Below are positions 42,020 to 51,841 of a DNA stretch of 61,954 nt, one piece after another. The notes beneath the pieces are model-generated. The model saw nothing but the letters and a program-made list of their open reading frames with translations, made no database searches and had not been told where the DNA came from. Numbering within the stretch: position 1 is the stretch's first letter; each line of letters starts with the position of its first letter. Source of the stretch: Rhodospirillales bacterium (GTDB lineage: Bacteria > Pseudomonadota > Alphaproteobacteria > Rhodospirillales > UBA2165). Position numbers and translations under genes: made by a program. The DNA is taken from positions 1 through 61,954 of the forward strand of contig JAJDXO010000022.1 in the NCBI GenBank assembly GCA_022823235.1, read 5' to 3'.

Positions 42020-42808
42020 CTACATCGGGCTAAGCAGAAACTGCCGCAACCGCGCCGATTTGGGCGCGCCGAACAGTTCGGCCGGCGGGCCTTCCTCCTC
42101 GACCCTGCCCCGATGCAGGAAAATCGTGCGGTCGGACGCTTCCCGGGCGAAGCCCATCTCGTGGGTCACGACGATCATGGTCCGGCCTTCCCGGGCAAGG
42201 TCCCGCATCACCCGCAGCACCTCGCCGACCAGTTCCGGGTCGAGCGACGAGGTCGGCTCGTCGAACAGCAGCACCTTGGGCTGCATGGCCAGCACCCGGG
42301 CGATCGCGACGCGCTGCTGCTGGCCGCCGGAAAGCTGCGCGGGATAGCTGTCGTGCTTGTCCTCCAGGCCGACCTTTGCCAGCAGCGCCATGGCCTCCTC
42401 GCGCGCGGCGGCCTTGCCGCGTTTCAACACCCGGACCGGCCCTTCGGCGATGTTCTGCACCACCGTCATATGGGCCCAGAGATTGAAGCTCTGGAACACC
42501 ATGCCGAGCTTGGAGCGGAGCCGGACGATCCGCCGCCGGTCGGCGCCGGAGAGCCCGCCGGCGCGGCCGGCGGGGACCAGGAGTTCCTCGCCATCGACGA
42601 CGATCCGGCCGCGGTCCGGAATTTCCAGGAAGTTGAGGCAGCGCAGGAGGGTGCTCTTGCCCGATCCCGAACTGCCGATGACGGCGATGACCTCGCCGGC
42701 CGCCGCGGACAGCGTGACGCCCCTCAGGACCGCCAAGTCGCCGAAACGCTTGTGAATGTCCTCGGCGATCAGGACCGGGCCGGCCGGCGCTGCGGGATGT
42801 CCTGGCAT
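42020..42808 (-). CDS. Amino-acid ABC transporter ATP-binding protein (HisP-like)
   Basis: 262 residues. Walker [10 protein letters not shown] near residue 46, signature LSGGQQQR near 160, Walker [15 protein letters not shown] and the H-loop VVTHEMGF are all intact. An insertion of [10 protein letters not shown] after the first strand region is common in HisP proteins. It is the first gene of the operon and supplies energy for the uptake of a polar amino acid. The 63-base gap to the binding protein holds its ribosome site. Confidence 0.94.
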   Translation of the reverse strand: MPGHPAAPAGPVLIAEDIHKRFGDLAVLRGVTLSAAAGEVIAVIGSSGSGKSTLLRCLNFLEIPDRGRIVVDGEELLVPAGRAGGLSGADRRRIVRLRSKLGMVFQSFNLWAHMTVVQNIAEGPVRVLKRGKAAAREEAMALLAKVGLEDKHDSYPAQLSGGQQQRVAIARVLAMQPKVLLFDEPTSSLDPELVGEVLRVMRDLAREGRTMIVVTHEMGFAREASDRTIFLHRGRVEEEGPPAELFGAPKSARLRQFLLSPM

Positions 42809-42944
42809 CCCTCCATCCTCAAAAAGCGGGGCGGGCCGTCAAGGTCCGATTTCGACGCCACGGGTCTCCCGGCGAACCGCGCCCCATACTCCAGCCTGGA
42901 CCGCGGACCACCTAGTGGGGTCGCGCCAGCATCCTTCCGGCACC

Positions 42945-43661
42945 TTAATTTGTCACGAGCCCGATAAAATTATCGATCAGCAGACGCCCCGCATTGAATG
43001 AACCCGTTCGCGGGACGAAATCATCGGCCGAAGCACCGCAGGCAACGAACGACTCGGCGTTCCGGTCAAACCAGTTCATGGCCTGCTCCCAGCCGTACTC
43101 GGGATGAGGCTGCACACCCCACGCCGGGCCGTTTCGCCAGCGCCAAATCTGGTTGGCGCAATTCCCGTTGGCGGCCAGGACCTCGATGTCCGGATGATCG
43201 GCGCCCACCTCGTCTCCGTGCCAGTGGAGTATTTCAAACGCCGCCGGAAGTCCCTTGAGCAGCGGATCGTCAGCCGAGGATTCCCGTGACAGCTCAAGCG
43301 GGCCGTACCCCATCTCCCTCACCTCCCGCGTGGTGACCACACTGTTGCCGAAAAGGGCCGCGGCGAGGACCTGACTGCCGAAGCACAGTCCCAACGTGGG
43401 CACCTTTGCGTCGGCGAGGATGACGAGATGGTCCTTGAGAGGGGCGATCCATTCCTCGTCGTCGCAGGCGCCGTTGAAACTCGGGCTGACGTATGCGCCG
43501 CAAAATTCGTGATCCGACGGAAACCGGCCCTCGTTTGTCCGGTGCCGCTCGATCGCCAGGCCGGAGGCTTCAAGCGCCTCGTCCACATAGCCGCGGGTCT
43601 GGGCCGTGGCCCAGTTGTCGAGGTACAGAAACCGGCCTCTAGCCGGTCGTCTTGGAGACAT
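42945..43661 (-). CDS. Class I glutamine amidotransferase-like protein
   Basis: 238 residues from the ATG at 43661. The nucleophile Cys93 is in PTLGLCFGSQVLA, and the His-Glu pair is in GVQPHPEYGW, so the catalytic triad is complete. The fold is that of GMP-synthase-type or gamma-glutamyl hydrolase-like amidotransferases (compare YfeJ/PuuD relatives). Its start overlaps the end of the hydantoinase B gene by about 23 bases, so it is translationally linked to it. In this context it may hydrolyse a gamma-glutamyl or amide intermediate; this is inference. Confidence 0.8.
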   Translation of the reverse strand: MSPRRPARGRFLYLDNWATAQTRGYVDEALEASGLAIERHRTNEGRFPSDHEFCGAYVSPSFNGACDDEEWIAPLKDHLVILADAKVPTLGLCFGSQVLAAALFGNSVVTTREVREMGYGPLELSRESSADDPLLKGLPAAFEILHWHGDEVGADHPDIEVLAANGNCANQIWRWRNGPAWGVQPHPEYGWEQAMNWFDRNAESFVACGASADDFVPRTGSFNAGRLLIDNFIGLVTN

Positions 43662-45333
43662 CGACGTCGATCCCGTAGTCGCTTTCGGCATCTTCGGCCG
43701 TGATGAGCCCATCCAGAACATCGTCGACGACGGCCTGCCTGTCCCGGTCCCGGGGGTCGCCGTAGCCGCCGCCGCCCGGAAGCTCCAGAATCAGCCGGTC
43801 TCCATAGGGTACGGACTGGCGCCCCTTGCTCTCCAGCTCCGGGCCGGACTTGAGCCGAACCTCGCCCTTGGCGCCATCCATACCGCCAAATCTACCGCGG
43901 GGGGCGTTCCATGTTCGGTCGAACATGGCGGCGACGCTGAACGGCGTCCCGGCCTCTCCCCCGATTTCGATGGTTTGACCAAGTCCGCCGCGAAACTTGC
44001 CGGCGCCCCCTGACCGTTCCCGCAGTTCCTTGCGCCAGATGACCAGCGGGAAACAGGTCTCGACGGCTTCCACGGGCGGGGTGCGGACACCGCTCGGAAA
44101 AGCCGTCGTGGAAAGCCCGTCCATCGTCGGCCGCCCGCCCGTTCCGCCCGTGTTGAACATGATGACGTCATAATCCTCGGACAGTTCATCGGCCGACGCG
44201 ATGACCTCCGGCGCGACGCCCGTCGGCCCGCCCCTCAACATGGGATTCCACATGGCCCCGGCGCCCTCCGCCGGAACCCGGTCGGGGATGACGGGCGCCA
44301 GGCAGCCGAAAACCACATCCGGCAGCATCTGACCAATGACATGCCGCGCGGATACGGGCATGGGCCGGACGGCGTTCAGAATGCCGCCTTCCGGCGCGGA
44401 TACGGTGATCGGCTCGATCGATCCCGCATTGCATGGGATGTTCGGGCCGATGATGCAGTTCACGCCGAAGGTCGTGTAGGCGAGCGTAAAATTGTGAACC
44501 AGGTTGATGCCGTAGGTGCTGGCCGGAGACGAGCCCTCATAGTCGATATGGATGTGTTCATCGGCGATGGTCAGCTTGGCTTGAATCCTGATGGGTTCGT
44601 CGAAGCCATCCAGCTCGACCGAATGCGGATAATCGCCGTTCGGCAGTTTCCTGATCGCGTTGACGATGCTCTTGCGGGACTGGTCGATTATGTAATCGCC
44701 GACCTCCTCGATATCGTCGATTTCAAACTCTTCCAGCATGCCGACGAGCCGCCTGGCGCCGTCGTCGTTGCAGGCCATCATGGCGTAGAAGTCGCCTTCC
44801 ATGTCAATGGGATTTCTGACATTGGTCCTGAGCAAGCCCATCAAGTCCTCGTTCACCACGCCTTCCCGGGCCAGGTGCATGATCGGAATGTTGACGCCTT
44901 CCTCGAAACACTGCCGGGCATCGGGCCCGAAGCCCAAGCCGCCCATATCCACGATGTGACATGTATTGGCCAGAAGACCGACCGCGCGGCCCTTGTGGAA
45001 TGCGGGCGTCACGACGGTGACGTCGTGATAGTGCCCGACGGACAGCCAGGGATCGTTGGTCACGAACACATCGCCCGGCTTCATACCGTCGATCGGGAAC
45101 TTCGCCAGGAAATGTTCAACACAGATCGCCATGGAGTTGACGTGGCCCGGCGTTCCGGTCACCGCTTGCGCCACCATCTGTCCCCGCCGGTTGAAGACAC
45201 CGGCGGACAGATCGCCGCATTCCCGGACCGACTGGCTGAACGCCGCATGAATGACCACTTGCGCCTGCTCCTCGATCGCGGAGATCAGGCGATTCCAGAT
45301 TAGCTGATAGCGAATTTCGTCGAACTGACCCAT
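43639..45333 (-). CDS. hyuB: Hydantoinase B / oxoprolinase family protein
   Basis: 564 residues from the ATG at 45333; a longer frame overlaps hyuA. Family blocks: IRYQLIWNRLISAIEEQAQVVIHAAFS, FVTNDPWLSVGHYHDVTVV, and the metal-binding-like DYEGSSPAS. The C-terminal part has GGTGGRPTMDGLSTTAFPSG and ELPGGGGYGDPRDR. HyuB pairs with HyuA to open cyclic amides such as hydantoins or 5-oxoproline with ATP, or, in related forms, to carboxylate ketones like acetone. It lies 11 bases after hyuA, overlapping the amidotransferase gene. Confidence 0.92.
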   Translation of the reverse strand: MGQFDEIRYQLIWNRLISAIEEQAQVVIHAAFSQSVRECGDLSAGVFNRRGQMVAQAVTGTPGHVNSMAICVEHFLAKFPIDGMKPGDVFVTNDPWLSVGHYHDVTVVTPAFHKGRAVGLLANTCHIVDMGGLGFGPDARQCFEEGVNIPIMHLAREGVVNEDLMGLLRTNVRNPIDMEGDFYAMMACNDDGARRLVGMLEEFEIDDIEEVGDYIIDQSRKSIVNAIRKLPNGDYPHSVELDGFDEPIRIQAKLTIADEHIHIDYEGSSPASTYGINLVHNFTLAYTTFGVNCIIGPNIPCNAGSIEPITVSAPEGGILNAVRPMPVSARHVIGQMLPDVVFGCLAPVIPDRVPAEGAGAMWNPMLRGGPTGVAPEVIASADELSEDYDVIMFNTGGTGGRPTMDGLSTTAFPSGVRTPPVEAVETCFPLVIWRKELRERSGGAGKFRGGLGQTIEIGGEAGTPFSVAAMFDRTWNAPRGRFGGMDGAKGEVRLKSGPELESKGRQSVPYGDRLILELPGGGGYGDPRDRDRQAVVDDVLDGLITAEDAESDYGIDVDVSKTTG

Positions 45334-45344
45334 CTTTGGTCTCC

Positions 45345-47438
45345 CTACCGAGCCTGGCGTGACAGCTCTATGGCTCCATTGGATACGATTCTGGCGCTGA
45401 AGCTTGACCCCACCAGCGTCGAGGTTTCGTCTTCCACGATTATAGCAGGACCCGTCACCTCGGTGTCCGGCGGCAACTCGTCCCGGACGTAGACCGCATG
45501 GTCGATCAATCCGAGGGTCACGGGATCGAATGCCTTGCGGCATTCCGGTTTGGGACCGGAGGCGGAGGAAAAGTCACCGGCGGCGACATCGTCGGGCCGG
45601 GGCGCCGTGCTCACCGTGACCGACCAGGCCACAACCTCGGCATCGACGATGCCTTTCATGTTTCGCCCGAACACTTCCGCATAGCGTTCGTCGAACAGAT
45701 CCTTGAGCGTATTGCCGGCGTCCTTGCCGAAGACGCCGTCCGGCACATCGACGACAATGTCGTGGCCCTGACCGCAATAGCGCATGTAGGCCTGCCGGCG
45801 CACGTCGAGGCCGCTCGCCGGGCCGCCGCCCAGTCTTACGTAACCTTCCGCTTCGTCCTGCATCTCCTTCAGCGCATGGTTGACCGGCCCGGCTTCGAAG
45901 GACTCCATTTGCTGGTAGAAGGTTCTGACCACCTCGTAGGACACCGGCGCCCGCAGAAATCCGACGGCCGATCCGACACCGGCATTTCTGGGAATCAGGA
46001 TTTTGGAGATGCCCAGTTTCTCCGCGAGCCGGCAGGCGTGGAGCGGCGCGCCGCCGCCGAACGCGATCAAGGTCCGGTCATCCACATTCTTCCCGCTCTC
46101 GATCGCATGCACCCGGGCGGCACTGGCCATGTTCTCGCAAACCGTCTCCGTGATCCCGAACGCGGCATCGGCCGGCGGCACGTTCATCGGTATCCCGATG
46201 GTTTTTTCGATGGCCGACGCCGCGGCCTGCCCATCCAGCTTCAATTTGCCGCCGGCGAAATTGTCCGGGTCGATGGCCCCCAGCAGCAAATTCGCATCCG
46301 TTATCGTCGGCTCGGTCGCGCCCTGACCGTAACAGGCCGGCCCCGGACTCGACCCCGCGCTCTGGGGTCCGACGCTGATGCGGCCGAGCTCGTCCATCCA
46401 GGCAATCGACCCGCCGCCGGCGCCGATCTCCACCATCTCGATGACGGGAATCCGAAGCGGGATTCCGCTGTCCTTGCGAAACCTGTAGACGCGCGCCACC
46501 TCGAACCTGCGGCTGGACTGCGCGCGGCCCCCGTCGACGAGACAGATTTTCGCCGTGGTTCCACCCATGTCGAACGACATCACCTTGTCCATGTTGTTGG
46601 ACTTGGCGATCTCGCCGGCAAAGATCGCACCGCCGGCCGGCCCCGATTCGACCAGCCGGACCGGAAATTTTCTGGCCGTTTCCACGGTGGTCAGGCCGCC
46701 GCTCGACAGCATCAGCAACAAGGGGCCGCCGTAACCGGCCTCCTTGAGCCGGCTCTCGAATTTCTCGAGGTAGCGGGCCATACCCGGCTGGACATATGCA
46801 TTCGCGCAGGTCGTCGAGAAGCGTTCAAACTCCCTGAATTCCGGCGACACCTCGGATGAGATCGAGATCGACCAATCCGGGCGCCGGGACCGGATATAGT
46901 CCCGGACCATGATCTCGTGAACGGGATTGACGTAGGCATGAACGAACGCGACCGCGACGGACTCCGTATTCGCCGCATCCAACGCCGGGAGCAGCGTCTC
47001 AAGGCTGTCCTCGGTGAGGGGCACCAATGCCTCGCCCCGGGCATTCAGGCGCTCGGGCACCGTAAACCGCCGCCTGCGCGGCACCAGCGGCTCGGGCTTG
47101 ACGATGTTGATGTCGTATTGTTCCGGCCGGCCTTCGGTGCCCATTTCTATGGTGTCGCGAAAACCATCCGTGGTGACGAGCGACGTCGTCGCCCCTTTTC
47201 GTTCGATTATCGCGTTCGTCGCCAGCGTCGTGCCGTGAATAATCACGCCGATATCGTCCGGGGAAATGCCCCCCTCCGCCAACACCTCATCCAGGCCCTT
47301 CATGCAGCCGAGGGAGGGATCGTCCAGGGTGGTCAGCACTTTCGTCGTCAACCGGCTGCCGGCGCCTTCGAGGACCACGTCGGTGAAGGTTCCCCCGATG
47401 TCCAACCCTACGCGATACTTGTCATCCTGATCGGGCAT
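45345..47438 (-). CDS. hyuA: Hydantoinase A / oxoprolinase family protein
   Basis: 697 residues from the ATG at 47438. An actin-like ATP-binding start, YRVGLDIGGTFTDVV, is followed by IIHGTTLATNAIIERKGA, MSFDMGGTTAKICLVDGG, and AFGGGAPLHACRLAEKLGI. These are the diagnostic blocks of HyuA/oxoprolinase/acetone carboxylase beta-type subunits. It forms a complex with HyuB to open a cyclic amide at the cost of ATP. The locus also holds a TRAP transporter and an AraC-type regulator, so it is probably inducible by the imported substrate. Confidence 0.93.
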   Translation of the reverse strand: MPDQDDKYRVGLDIGGTFTDVVLEGAGSRLTTKVLTTLDDPSLGCMKGLDEVLAEGGISPDDIGVIIHGTTLATNAIIERKGATTSLVTTDGFRDTIEMGTEGRPEQYDINIVKPEPLVPRRRRFTVPERLNARGEALVPLTEDSLETLLPALDAANTESVAVAFVHAYVNPVHEIMVRDYIRSRRPDWSISISSEVSPEFREFERFSTTCANAYVQPGMARYLEKFESRLKEAGYGGPLLLMLSSGGLTTVETARKFPVRLVESGPAGGAIFAGEIAKSNNMDKVMSFDMGGTTAKICLVDGGRAQSSRRFEVARVYRFRKDSGIPLRIPVIEMVEIGAGGGSIAWMDELGRISVGPQSAGSSPGPACYGQGATEPTITDANLLLGAIDPDNFAGGKLKLDGQAAASAIEKTIGIPMNVPPADAAFGITETVCENMASAARVHAIESGKNVDDRTLIAFGGGAPLHACRLAEKLGISKILIPRNAGVGSAVGFLRAPVSYEVVRTFYQQMESFEAGPVNHALKEMQDEAEGYVRLGGGPASGLDVRRQAYMRYCGQGHDIVVDVPDGVFGKDAGNTLKDLFDERYAEVFGRNMKGIVDAEVVAWSVTVSTAPRPDDVAAGDFSSASGPKPECRKAFDPVTLGLIDHAVYVRDELPPDTEVTGPAIIVEDETSTLVGSSFSARIVSNGAIELSRQAR

Positions 47439-47577
47439 ATCCCCGGTATTCCTCGAGCCCGCCGCATGTTCCGTTGGAACGTCCTTGATCGTATTTGACT
47501 GTAAAGGAAGCACGCCGCGGTCCGCCGATAAATTTCGACACGATTTCGGGAAATATCGACAGGGGCCTATGTCCCGC

Positions 47578-48573
47578 CTACGCGAGAACCCTCCTTGTGG
47601 AAATCGCCATTCCGGGCCGCCGGTCCTCCTGGGGAGATTTGCCGAACTCGGCTTTGTAGGTACGGGAAAAATGCTCCAGGCTTCCGAAACCGCTCGCCAC
47701 CGCCACCTCGATCAGCGGCAGCTCGGATTGCAGCAGGAGGCGCCTGGCGTGGAGCAGTCTGATTCGACGGTAGTAGCGGACCGCGGATGTCTTTACGTGC
47801 TCCTTGAACATCCTTTCCAGTTGACGCTGAGAGATACCCACCTGGGCGGCCAGCCTGGATATGGGAATTGGGTCTTCTATGTTGCCTTCCATCAGATCCA
47901 CGACCTGAAGAACGCGGGGGTTGGTAATGCCGAGACGGAACCGGTTCGACGTTCTTTGGTTATTCTCCGCATCCCGGATTTCGCCCATGATGAACTGATC
48001 GGAAACCTCGGCGGCCACGTTGTGGCCGAAATGGACGCTGATCAGATGGAGCACCAAATCCATCGCGGCCGTTCCGCCCGCGCAGGTAAACCGGTCACGG
48101 TCGATTTCGAACAGGTTCCGGGTCGCCTCGACCCGCGGATAGGTCTCGATAAAACTGTCGAGAAACTGCCAGTGGATGGTCGCCCGGTATCCATCCAGCA
48201 GGCCGGCTTCGGCGAGAAAGATGGAGCCCGCCCCCAGCGCGCCGAGATGGGCGCCCTTGCTGTCCAGCATCCGCAGCCAGGATTTGACGGGCGCGCCTAC
48301 CGACAGGACCGGTTCGAACCCGACGCAGCAAATCGCATTGGGGAAATAGCCCGCCTCCTCTAGGGAACAGTCGGCAACGATGGACATGCCGTTGATGGCC
48401 TCCACCGGTCGGCCGTCCCGGGAAATCAATGTCCACTCGAAAAGCCTTTCGTCGCAGATCCGGTTGGCCATCCGAAGGGGGTCGATGGCGTTTATGAACG
48501 GGACGATCGAAAACTTCCGGGCCAGATAGATCCCGATTTTGATGGGACCGGCGGTGTCGGTCACTTTCAGCAT
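47578..48573 (-). CDS. GlxA-family AraC-type transcriptional regulator
   Basis: 331 residues from the ATG at 48573. The N-terminal 190 residues form a DJ-1/PfpI-like domain; at the usual nucleophile position it reads LGALGAGSIFLAEAGLLDG, without cysteine, so it is a sensing domain and not an enzyme. The C-terminal part has two helix-turn-helix motifs, ISRLAAQVGISQRQLERMFKEHV and LIEVAVASGFGSLEHFSRTYKAEFGKSP, in AraC style. GlxA-type proteins usually activate catabolic operons for amine or amide substrates such as carnitine or hydantoin-like compounds. Located between the TRAP genes and hyuA, it likely controls this operon. Confidence 0.88.
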   Translation of the reverse strand: MLKVTDTAGPIKIGIYLARKFSIVPFINAIDPLRMANRICDERLFEWTLISRDGRPVEAINGMSIVADCSLEEAGYFPNAICCVGFEPVLSVGAPVKSWLRMLDSKGAHLGALGAGSIFLAEAGLLDGYRATIHWQFLDSFIETYPRVEATRNLFEIDRDRFTCAGGTAAMDLVLHLISVHFGHNVAAEVSDQFIMGEIRDAENNQRTSNRFRLGITNPRVLQVVDLMEGNIEDPIPISRLAAQVGISQRQLERMFKEHVKTSAVRYYRRIRLLHARRLLLQSELPLIEVAVASGFGSLEHFSRTYKAEFGKSPQEDRRPGMAISTRRVLA

Positions 48574-48635
48574 GAACGCACCTGTCCGGGAAAAGCCGCT
48601 GGTCTGCTGGTCGGTCTCATCTCCGGATAACTCCG

Positions 48636-49946
48636 CTAGCGCGTATCCATCGTCGACGGAAGCCAAGTGGCGATTTCCGGAAAAATCGTCAGAAGTATGA
48701 CGCCGACGATCATCAGGCAAAAGAACGGGATGGTTGCCCGCGCAATCTTGAAGATGCTTATGCCCGTCAGCCCCTGGATAACAAACAGATTGAACCCGAG
48801 CGGCGGCGTGATTTGCGCCATTTCGACGACGATGATCACGAAGATGCCGAACCAGATGAGGTCGAAGCCGGCCGACGTCACCAGTGGAAGCACGACGGTG
48901 GTGGTCAGCACGATCATGGATATGCCCTCGATAAAGCAGCCCAGCACGATATAGAGCAGGCACAAGGCCGCCATGAGCGCAAAGGGGTGCAGGTTGAAGG
49001 ATCCGATCCAGCCCGCGAGCGCCGCCGGCAGGCCCGAAAACGCCAGGGACGTCGTGAGGAACGCAGCGCCCGTGAGAATGAAGAAAATCATGCAGGTCAG
49101 CCTCGTCGCGCCGAGCAGGCTTTCCGAAAACGTCTTCCAGTTGAGCGTGCCGGTCCAGGCGGACAACAGGAGAGCGCCGATGACGCCGCCGGCGGCGGCC
49201 TCCGTCGCCGTGGCGATGCCGAGATAGATCGAACCGATCACGGCGGCGATCAGCAGGACCACGGGGATCAGTCCCTTCGAACGCCGCAATTTCTCCCGAA
49301 AACCGGTTTTCAGGTCATCCAGGGGAACGCTGCCGGCCTTGAGAATCGCCGACAAACCGATATAGCCCATGAACAATGCGATCAGCATGAGACCGGGAAA
49401 CACCCCGGCCAGGAACAGCCTGACGATCGAGACGTCGGCGGCCACGCCGTAAACGATCATGATGATCGACGGCGGGATCAGCAGACCCAGCGTTCCCGAC
49501 CCGGCCAGACTGCCGATGCTCAAATTCTGGTCGTAGCCCTGCTGCTTGAGCTCGGGCAGGGACATGCGGCCGATGGTGGCGACGGTCGCGGCCGAGGAGC
49601 CGCAGACGGCGGCGAAGATTCCGCACCCGACCACGTTCACGTGCATCAGCCTCCCCGGCAGCCATCGCACCCAGGGGGCCACGCCCCGAAACAGGATTTC
49701 CGACAGCCGGGCCCGAAACAGAATCTCTCCCATCCATATGAACAGCGGCAGCGCGGCCAGCGTCCAGGACGCCATGGTCCCCCACACCGACGTCGCCAGC
49801 GACTTCTCCACCGGCACCGTCCCGAAGAACGTCAGGCCGATCCAGCCGACCCCCAGAAGGGAAAGGGCGATCCACAGCCCGGACCCCAGAAACAGGGCGA
49901 GGAAAATGACCAGGGTCACCGCTATTTGAGTGAGTTCGGGGGTCAT
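48636..49946 (-). CDS. dctM: TRAP transporter large permease subunit (DctM family)
   Basis: 436 residues with about 12 hydrophobic segments. Motifs GCGIFAAVCGSSAATVATIGRMSLPEL, GSGTLGLLIPPSIIMIVYGV and ITPPLGFNLFVIQGLTG identify DctM. It is 12 bases after dctQ. Together with the adjacent dctP and dctQ it forms a complete TRAP importer, encoded directly upstream of the regulator and hydantoinase genes. Confidence 0.93.
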   Translation of the reverse strand: MTPELTQIAVTLVIFLALFLGSGLWIALSLLGVGWIGLTFFGTVPVEKSLATSVWGTMASWTLAALPLFIWMGEILFRARLSEILFRGVAPWVRWLPGRLMHVNVVGCGIFAAVCGSSAATVATIGRMSLPELKQQGYDQNLSIGSLAGSGTLGLLIPPSIIMIVYGVAADVSIVRLFLAGVFPGLMLIALFMGYIGLSAILKAGSVPLDDLKTGFREKLRRSKGLIPVVLLIAAVIGSIYLGIATATEAAAGGVIGALLLSAWTGTLNWKTFSESLLGATRLTCMIFFILTGAAFLTTSLAFSGLPAALAGWIGSFNLHPFALMAALCLLYIVLGCFIEGISMIVLTTTVVLPLVTSAGFDLIWFGIFVIIVVEMAQITPPLGFNLFVIQGLTGISIFKIARATIPFFCLMIVGVILLTIFPEIATWLPSTMDTR

Positions 49947-49958
49947 GAGCCTGCCCTG

Positions 49959-50489
49959 CTAGTCCAGGTTTTCCACCGGGCCGCCCAGGGATTCGCTCTC
50001 GACCATGTAGGGCGGCGTTCGTCCCCGAAGAGAGGCGATCACATCGTCCAGCACGGCAATGGTCAACAGGAGTGAACCGAGACCGATGGAGATCTGGGGA
50101 ATCCAGATGGGAATCACGATCAGGCCCTGGGACAGCTCCTCGAACCGCAGGGAGTCCCAGGCCATATCGAAGGCCGAGTAGGTCAGGAATCCGATGAAAT
50201 AAAGCGCCACCGCCATGACGCCCAATTCCATGAGCCGGCGCGCCATGCCGTCGAAAAGGTGGATGACGACCGTTACGCGGATGTGGCTGCCGTGCCGGTA
50301 GGTATAGGCGAGAGGCAGGAAGCCGGTCGCGACGACGCTCCAGGCGGTCAGGTCGTCGGCCCCTTTCACCTGAATGCCCAGCTCCCGGCCGATCACCTGG
50401 GCGCAGATGAGCAATCCGATGAGGACGATGAACAAGGCGGCTAGGACACCCCCGGCGAAATACAAGAAATCCAGGGTTCTTCTGACCAT
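49959..50489 (-). CDS. dctQ: TRAP transporter small membrane subunit (DctQ family)
   Basis: 176 residues with four hydrophobic segments (FAGGVLAALFIVLIGLLICAQVIGRELG, LTAWSVVATGFLPLAY, LMELGVMAVALYFIGFLTY, ISIGLGSLLLTIAVL). RHGSHIRVTVVIHLF is a typical DctQ loop. It follows the dctP gene after a strong hairpin and precedes dctM by 12 bases. Confidence 0.88.
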   Translation of the reverse strand: MVRRTLDFLYFAGGVLAALFIVLIGLLICAQVIGRELGIQVKGADDLTAWSVVATGFLPLAYTYRHGSHIRVTVVIHLFDGMARRLMELGVMAVALYFIGFLTYSAFDMAWDSLRFEELSQGLIVIPIWIPQISIGLGSLLLTIAVLDDVIASLRGRTPPYMVESESLGGPVENLD

Positions 50490-50509
50490 GCCGCCCTCTG
50501 GTTATGGCG

Positions 50510-50545
50510 CCCGGCCGCGGCGGAGGAAATCCCGCCGCGGCCGGG
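50510..50545 (-). promoter_or_regulatory. Strong intercistronic hairpin between dctP and dctQ
   Basis: A perfect 14-bp inverted repeat (CCCGGCCGCGGCGG / CCGCCGCGGCCGGG) with an eight-base loop. It lies 10 bases after the dctP stop. There is no T-run. This is the strongest of four such hairpins and likely keeps the binding-protein message abundant. Confidence 0.7.
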
Positions 50546-50555
50546 TCAACGTCTC

Positions 50556-51536
50556 CTACTTCTCCAGCGCATTATAGGCGGCGATGAACTTCTTGCCACG
50601 GTCTCCCGCCTTGGCCAGCCACTCGTCCACCATCCGGGCGCCGATTTTCTCGAGCTGGGCCAGGAACGCCGGATTCGGCGGCTCGACCGTCATGCCGTTC
50701 TTCGCCAGGTTGGCGGTCAGGCCCGCCTGAACGTTGGCGCTCATGATCCAGCCGCGGGCTTCCGCCTTGGCGGCCGCGCGCGTCACGGCGCGTTTCGTGG
50801 CGGCATCGAGCCCGTCGAAGGCGCGGGCGTTCATGATGACCATGTTCTTGTTGTTCATGGCGTTCACGTCGTAGTAGTGGGAGGTGAAATCCCACGCCTT
50901 CGTATAGTTGCCGGTCGCCGCCGAGGTGATCATCGCGCTGACGACGCCGGTGGCGAATGCCTGGGGCACCTCGGCGGACTGAACCGTGGTCGGCACGGCG
51001 CCCATCAGTTCGGCGAAGCGGGCGGTCAATGCGTTGTAGGCCCGGAACTTCACGCCCTTGTAGTCGCTGGTCGACTTGATCGGCTTCTTGGCGTACAGGC
51101 CCTGGCCCGGCCACGGCACCGCGAACAGCGCCGTGAGGCCCTGGGATTTCAGCTTGGCTTCGATATGCGGCAGGGTCAGTTCATAGACTTCCCAGGCCGT
51201 CGGCTGTCCCTTGGACAGAAACGGGATGCCGTCGACCTCGAAGAACGGATCTTCCTTGCCGTAGGCGGAGAGCAGAATCTCCCCCAGCTGGACCTGGCCC
51301 GTCTGCACGCCGCGCTTGATCTCCGGCATCTTGAGCAGCGAGGCGCCGGTATGAAGCGTGATGTTCAGCTTGCCGCCCGAATCGCGGGCGACCTCCTTGG
51401 CGAAACGGGCGATATTCTGGGTGTGGAAGTTGTTGTCCTTGTAGGCGGTCGCCATATTCCATTTGGTCTGGGCGTCCGCGGCGGCCGCGCCGAGCGCAAC
51501 CGCGGCGGCGGCGGAAATGGAGAGAAATTTCTTCAC
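50556..51536 (-). CDS. dctP: TRAP transporter substrate-binding protein (DctP family)
   Basis: 326 residues starting with GTG at 51536; GGGAGG lies right upstream and the signal peptide KKFLSISAAAAVALGAAAADA begins there. Mature part: KWNMATAYKDNNFHTQNIARF, then the binding region VKFRAYNALTARFAELMGAVPTTVQ, and MITSAATGNYTKAWDF. It captures the ligand for the TRAP permease. It is first in a long minus-strand gene row ending with the amidotransferase, so the ligand is probably the hydantoinase-pathway substrate or a precursor. Confidence 0.9.
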   Translation of the reverse strand: MKKFLSISAAAAVALGAAAADAQTKWNMATAYKDNNFHTQNIARFAKEVARDSGGKLNITLHTGASLLKMPEIKRGVQTGQVQLGEILLSAYGKEDPFFEVDGIPFLSKGQPTAWEVYELTLPHIEAKLKSQGLTALFAVPWPGQGLYAKKPIKSTSDYKGVKFRAYNALTARFAELMGAVPTTVQSAEVPQAFATGVVSAMITSAATGNYTKAWDFTSHYYDVNAMNNKNMVIMNARAFDGLDAATKRAVTRAAAKAEARGWIMSANVQAGLTANLAKNGMTVEPPNPAFLAQLEKIGARMVDEWLAKAGDRGKKFIAAYNALEK

Positions 51537-51841
51537 GTGAGCCTCCCGGGTGAAGGATTGAGGTTTACAAATCGGGGAACGGCCTCCGTCGCAATTCCAG
51601 GATTCCCCGACCTGACGGGCGCGAATTTCGCAATTCTTGCCTGCCGGCGAGTTCGAAGTATCCGAGCCCGCCTTTCGGGAGACATGACATAATTCGCCAT
51701 TAATTGGAAGATAATCGACATCGGCCGGGCGGCGGCGGCCGGGCACCTTCGGCCGCGAGCCATGCACCGGGCGCATAGCGCCAACCCATTGATATTGCTC
51801 GATTCTCATCTTAAATGCCAATTCGCGCGTTTTCGGGGGAA

